From Flavobacteriaceae bacterium PS02337 (GTDB taxonomy: Bacteria > Bacteroidota > Bacteroidia > Flavobacteriales > Flavobacteriaceae): DNA of 64,000 nt. The position numbers were made by a program, and so were the translations under genes. Within the stretch, counting starts at the first letter, position 1; the number at the start of each line of letters is the position of its first letter. Positions 62,242 to 64,000 of the stretch are shown piece after piece. The stretch lies in NCBI GenBank assembly GCA_029959285.1, contig JASCOE010000001.1, positions 744,001-808,000 of the forward strand. Reading direction: 5' to 3'. The notes beneath the pieces were generated by a model. It was not told the origin of the DNA. It worked only from the letters and a program-made list of their open reading frames with translations, and did not search any database.

Positions 62242-63480
62242 TTAGGCGTCTAATTCTCCTGCAATTACGTTTAAACTCGAAAGGATAACAATTGCATCAG
62301 AAAGTAACGAACCTTTAATCATTTCTGGATATGCTTGATAATAAATAAAGCAAGGTCTTCTGAAATGTAATCTATATGGAGTTCTACTTCCGTCTGTAAC
62401 TAAATAAAAACCTATCTCTCCGTTTCCTCCTTCAACTGGATGGTAAATTTCTGCAACTGGTACAGGAACTTCTCCCATTACAATTTTAAAATGATAAATT
62501 AGAGATTCCATAGAAGTATAAACATCTTCTTTTGGAGGGAGGTAGTAATCTGGAACTTCAGCATGGTATTCGTTTCCTGCAGGCATTTTGTCTAATGCCT
62601 GACGAATGATGCTTAAACTTTCCCAAACTTCAGCGTTACGAACACAGAAACGATCATAAGTATCACCTGATTTTCCAACAGGAACAATAAAATCAAAATC
62701 TTCGTAAGATGAATAAGGCTGTGCAACACGAACGTCGTAATCAACTCCTGCAGCACGTAAGTTTGGACCTGTAAATCCGTAAGCCATTGCTTTTTCAGCA
62801 GAAATTGCACCTACGTTTACAGTTCTATCCAAGAAAATTCTATTTCTTTCGAATAAGTTTTCGAATTCTTTCCAAGCAACTGGAAATTCTTCAAGGAAAG
62901 TATCAAGTTTTTTGAAAGCTTCTGGAGACCAATCTCTTTCAAAACCACCGATTCTTCCCATATTTGTAGTCAAACGAGCTCCACAAATTTCTTCGTAGAT
63001 TTCGTAGATTTTTTCTCTAAATTGAAAAACGTATAAGAAACCAGTATACGCACCAGTATCAACTCCAAGAATCGAGTTACAGATTAAGTGGTCTGTAATA
63101 CGAGCCAGCTCCATAACGATAACTCTTAAATATTGCGCTCTTTTTGGAACTTCAATACCTAATAGTTTTTCTAAAGTCATCCACCATCCCATATTATTAA
63201 TAGGAGAGGAGCAATAGTTCATACGGTCTGTAAGAGGTGTAATTTGATAAAAAGGACGATTCTCAGCGATTTTTTCGAAAGCTCTGTGAATGTAACCAAC
63301 GGTTGGTTCAGCTTCAAGAATTCTTTCTCCATCCATTAATAGAATGTTTTGGAAAATTCCGTGAGTAGCCGGGTGAGTCGGACCTAAATTTAAAACAGAA
63401 AGTTCACTTCCGTCTTCATTAAGTCTTTCCTTAATTATTTTAGCATAGCGATGCTCTGGTGGTAATAATAGTTCTGACAT
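62242..63480 (-). CDS. nuoD: NADH-quinone oxidoreductase subunit D
   Basis: 412 residues. Typical motifs: NLGPTHPATHGIFQNILLMD, EPTVGYIHRAFEKIAE, the quinone-contact region DRMNYCSSPINNMGW, and the end RRPCFIYYQAYPEMIKGSLL followed by SDAIVILSSLNVIAGELD. It builds the quinone pocket of complex I, with the 49-kDa-subunit fold derived from hydrogenases. It is separate from nuoC (25 bases), not fused as in E. coli. Confidence 0.98.
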   Translation of the reverse strand: MSELLLPPEHRYAKIIKERLNEDGSELSVLNLGPTHPATHGIFQNILLMDGERILEAEPTVGYIHRAFEKIAENRPFYQITPLTDRMNYCSSPINNMGWWMTLEKLLGIEVPKRAQYLRVIVMELARITDHLICNSILGVDTGAYTGFLYVFQFREKIYEIYEEICGARLTTNMGRIGGFERDWSPEAFKKLDTFLEEFPVAWKEFENLFERNRIFLDRTVNVGAISAEKAMAYGFTGPNLRAAGVDYDVRVAQPYSSYEDFDFIVPVGKSGDTYDRFCVRNAEVWESLSIIRQALDKMPAGNEYHAEVPDYYLPPKEDVYTSMESLIYHFKIVMGEVPVPVAEIYHPVEGGNGEIGFYLVTDGSRTPYRLHFRRPCFIYYQAYPEMIKGSLLSDAIVILSSLNVIAGELDA

Positions 63481-63505
63481 TTTATAATGTTGAATTATTT
63501 ATTTT

Positions 63506-64000
63506 TTAGCAATTTGTTGTTGTTCTTCCAAAGAATCTGTCGTCTTTATCAGTTCTTCCGCTGTCTTCCATTGGGAACTCTTTTCTCATCGGGAAAGACA
63601 CCATTTCATCCATATTCAAAATACGTTTCAATTGAGGATGTCCAATAAAGTTAACTCCGTAGAAATCGTACGTTTCTCTTTCCATCCAGTTTGAACTTAA
63701 GAAAATATTTGAAATAGATTTAATTTCTGGTTTTTCACCATTCAGATAAACTTTAATTCTCAAACGTTTGTTTTCATACCAATTATGTAAATGATATACA
63801 ATAGCAAACTGACGCTCTGTTTCATTGTCTGGATAATGAACTCCACATAAATCTGTTAAGAAGTGAAAACGTAATTCTGAATCATTTTTAAGGAAAAGAA
63901 TCAACGCAGTAATTTTATCTGCTGAAGCTTCTAAAGAAAAAATATCTCTTTCTTGTTGAAAGTTAAAAACATCGTTATTAAATGTTTCTATAAGTTTATC
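63506..64000 (-). CDS. nuoC: NADH-quinone oxidoreductase subunit C, 5' end beyond window
   Basis: Partial. A TTG at 63904 could serve as a start, but the frame stays open to the window edge and reads sensible NuoC sequence (DKLIETFNNDVFNFQQERDI), so the true start lies outside. About 165 codons, including the stop, are visible. Family markers: FHFLTDLCGVHYP, LRIKVYLNGE, SNWMERETYDFYGVNFIGHP and LKRILNMDE with FPMRKEFPM. It is a peripheral-arm subunit next to NuoD. nuoA and nuoB are expected further upstream. Confidence 0.95.
   Translation of the reverse strand, partial: DKLIETFNNDVFNFQQERDIFSLEASADKITALILFLKNDSELRFHFLTDLCGVHYPDNETERQFAIVYHLHNWYENKRLRIKVYLNGEKPEIKSISNIFLSSNWMERETYDFYGVNFIGHPQLKRILNMDEMVSFPMRKEFPMEDSGRTDKDDRFFGRTTTNC

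Noticed and set aside
63506-63904. nuoC starting at the TTG at 63904
   Set aside because: The reading frame continues upstream to the window edge with NuoC-like sequence, so the gene is partial.

Overview
The window looks like a chromosomal segment of a Flavobacterium-type member of the Bacteroidota. The evidence is AT-rich DNA with T/A-rich intergenic spacers, a Bacteroidota promoter motif (TTG, about 20 bp, TAnnTTTG), a SusC/SusD polysaccharide utilisation locus, type IX secretion (T9SS) sorting tails on large secreted proteins, surface lipoproteins, and a compact nuo operon whose NuoG is short. No rRNA, tRNA, CRISPR array, phage or intact insertion sequence was recognised.

Layout. 1-10474: two giant modular leucine-rich-repeat (LRR) genes on the minus strand, the first cut by the window edge, flank a plus-strand pair of exported proteins of unknown function (2284-5072). 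10771-14354: a subtilisin-like protease and an M1 metallopeptidase. 14411-14781: a gene-free stretch with two structured repeats. 14782-21435: a short-chain-type threonine dehydrogenase, a lipoprotein overlapping mfd, mfd itself, an unrecognised small protein and a DUF5683 membrane protein.

21631-37180 (all minus): an alpha-glucan utilisation locus. An ECF sigma factor and a FecR-type anti-sigma factor lie upstream of susC (with the STN signalling domain), susD, susE, a GH13 amylase lipoprotein, a GH97 alpha-glucosidase and a large T9SS-secreted multidomain GH13 protein. The genes suggest sensing at the outer membrane, surface binding and cutting of starch-like glucan, import through SusCD and final hydrolysis by GH97.

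37564-47003: mixed housekeeping and accessory genes. They are an ACT-domain protein, YraN, an S66 LD-carboxypeptidase, a beta-lactamase-fold hydrolase, an EEP-family nuclease/phosphatase, 3-hydroxyanthranilate dioxygenase, a tail-to-tail toxin-antitoxin pair, a class II cyclic-nucleotide phosphodiesterase, an NTR-domain protein and an ALDH7-like dehydrogenase. 47064-50183: a T9SS-secreted pectate lyase with near-identical internal repeats and a set of palindromic TGTAAT sites upstream. 50659-51432: a Bax-inhibitor-1 family membrane protein.

51599-64000: the respiratory complex I operon nuoC (partial) to nuoN on the minus strand, ending in a terminator at 51537-51570. Two of its internal gaps hold dispersed repeats.

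The signals most worth following are the convergent toxin-antitoxin pair with a promoter inside its inverted-repeat operator, the hairpin repeat family whose stems differ while its flanks are conserved, the TGTAAT palindromes upstream of the pectate lyase, and the GH13 protein that lacks a normally conserved active-site histidine.
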